Origin: Bacillota bacterium
GTDB lineage: Bacteria > Bacillota > Clostridia > Clostridiales > Clostridiaceae
Assembly: GCA_023417975.1 (NCBI GenBank)
Contig: JAEZDX010000023.1
Span: 1-15,836, forward strand
DNA length: 15,836 nucleotides
Direction: 5' to 3'
A model generated the notes under the pieces. The model worked only from the letters and a program-made list of their open reading frames with translations. It did no database searches and had not been told where the DNA came from. Positions within the stretch are counted from its first letter, which is position 1. The number at the start of each line of letters is the position of its first letter. Shown piece by piece: positions 15,204-15,836 of the stretch. The position numbers and the translations under genes are program-made.

Positions 15204-15836
15204 TGTACTATTGTCTCCTTTTTCAAAGCAGCTTCACTTTTCTGAAGTTTCCCCGTTCCACCCTCTATAACGCCATCACTTTTTACAACGCTTTTAATCG
15301 TACCGAAAAAACACTTAACATCCATCCTCAATCCCATTCTTTGCACATACTCTCCATCAAGCTTTGCTTTCACATCGATTGGCAGCTCGTCTCTTCCGTT
15401 GATTTGAGCCCAGCCTGTTAATCCCGGCAAAATATCATTAGCCTTGTACTTGTCTCTTTCTTCTATTAAATCATACTGATTCCAAAGACATGGTCTCGGG
15501 CCGATTATGCTCATCTCTCCCTTTAATATATTGAATATCTGTGGCAGCTCATCAAGACTTGACTTTCTGAGAAACTTACCTAACTTAGTTATAAAAGCCT
15601 CAGGATTTTTCAACATATGTGTAGGCATATCCTTTGGGGTATCAGTTCTCATGGTTCTGAATTTCAAAATAAAAAATTCCCCTTTATTCTTCCCCACTCT
15701 CTTCTGCTTAAAAAGAACTGGTCCTTTAGAATCCAACTTTATTAAAACCGAAATAATGATCAGCACAGGCGACAATATAATAATGCCGGCCATTGAAAAT
15801 ACAATGTCTAATAATCTTTTAACATAAGGATAAAGC
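15200..15836 (-). CDS. Priming undecaprenyl-phosphate sugar-phosphotransferase (5' end cut by window)
   Basis: The frame stays open to the window edge and gives 211 visible residues, probably lacking only the first few. The first are LYPYVKRLLDIVFS, the conserved start of short PF02397-type polyprenyl-phosphate hexose-1-phosphate transferases. A membrane segment or re-entrant helix follows (AGIIILSPVLIIISVLI), then DSKGPVLFKQKRVGKNKGEF and ILKFRTM, SSLDELPQIFNILKGEMSII with the family's Asp-Glu pair, GPRPC, and LPGLTGWAQINGRDELP. It loads the first sugar-1-phosphate onto undecaprenyl phosphate at the inner membrane face. An ATG at 15793 is an internal Met, not the start, because the conserved VKRLLDI segment lies upstream of it. 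It is the first gene of the cluster seen here; further genes and the promoter probably lie beyond the window. Confidence 0.94.
   Translation of the reverse strand, partial: LYPYVKRLLDIVFSMAGIIILSPVLIIISVLIKLDSKGPVLFKQKRVGKNKGEFFILKFRTMRTDTPKDMPTHMLKNPEAFITKLGKFLRKSSLDELPQIFNILKGEMSIIGPRPCLWNQYDLIEERDKYKANDILPGLTGWAQINGRDELPIDVKAKLDGEYVQRMGLRMDVKCFFGTIKSVVKSDGVIEGGTGKLQKSEAALKKETIVQ

Noticed and set aside
15200..15793. The ATG at 15793 as the true start of the priming transferase.
   Set aside because: The frame continues upstream to the window edge with the conserved VKRLLDIVFS segment, so the gene is longer and its start lies outside.
1..15836. CRISPR arrays, tRNA or rRNA genes, insertion sequences, toxin-antitoxin or anti-phage modules.
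   Set aside because: No regularly spaced repeats, structural RNA signatures, transposase motifs or defence-protein motifs were seen. The genes are explained by polysaccharide synthesis.

Overview
The window looks like part of a low-GC Firmicute chromosome, most likely a Clostridium or close relative. The base composition is strongly AT-rich. Ribosome binding sites are of the AGGAGG type, TTG and GTG starts are common, and the codon bias favours ATA, AAA and AGA. This is inferred from style, not from a database match.

Almost the whole window (15836 down to 403, minus strand) is the distal part of one surface-polysaccharide locus (capsule, EPS or O-unit) of the Wzx/Wzy type. In transcription order, right to left, it holds: a priming sugar-phosphate transferase cut by the window edge; an SDR epimerase/reductase; UDP-glucose 6-dehydrogenase (ugd); GDP-mannose 4,6-dehydratase (gmd); GDP-L-fucose synthase (fcl), broken by an in-frame TAA; a WbuB/WcaI-like GT4; a GT2-like transferase; a second SDR; another GT4; three consecutive left-handed beta-helix acyltransferases; a further putative GT-B transferase; a Wzy-like polymerase; and a Wzx-like flippase. 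Genes are tightly packed or overlap by a few bases, as in an operon. The longest gene-free stretch is 229 bases (174-402). The leftmost 173 bases are the 3' end of an unrelated plus-strand gene for an extracellular beta-sandwich protein. It converges on the locus, and a perfect 16-bp hairpin lies between the two.

Inferred working of the locus: the priming enzyme loads a sugar-1-phosphate onto undecaprenyl phosphate, and four glycosyltransferases extend it. Ugd supplies UDP-glucuronate. Gmd (plus Fcl if it worked) supplies a GDP-6-deoxyhexose. Up to three acyltransferases decorate the unit, Wzx flips it and Wzy polymerises it. A repeat unit of about five sugars with GlcA, a 6-deoxyhexose and O- or N-acyl groups would fit, which recalls colanic acid. 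Chain-length control and kinase genes, galU and manB/manC are not in the window.

The main surprises are the nonsense codon in fcl, just ahead of the catalytic Ser/Cys; a spare SDR that could in principle use the Gmd product instead; a 40-codon coding-like remnant between two glycosyltransferase genes; the run of three acyltransferases; and a clear drop in GC from the proximal nucleotide-sugar genes to the distal assembly genes. I saw no CRISPR array, tRNA, rRNA, insertion sequence or defence system, and nothing that amounts to a wholly new biological system.
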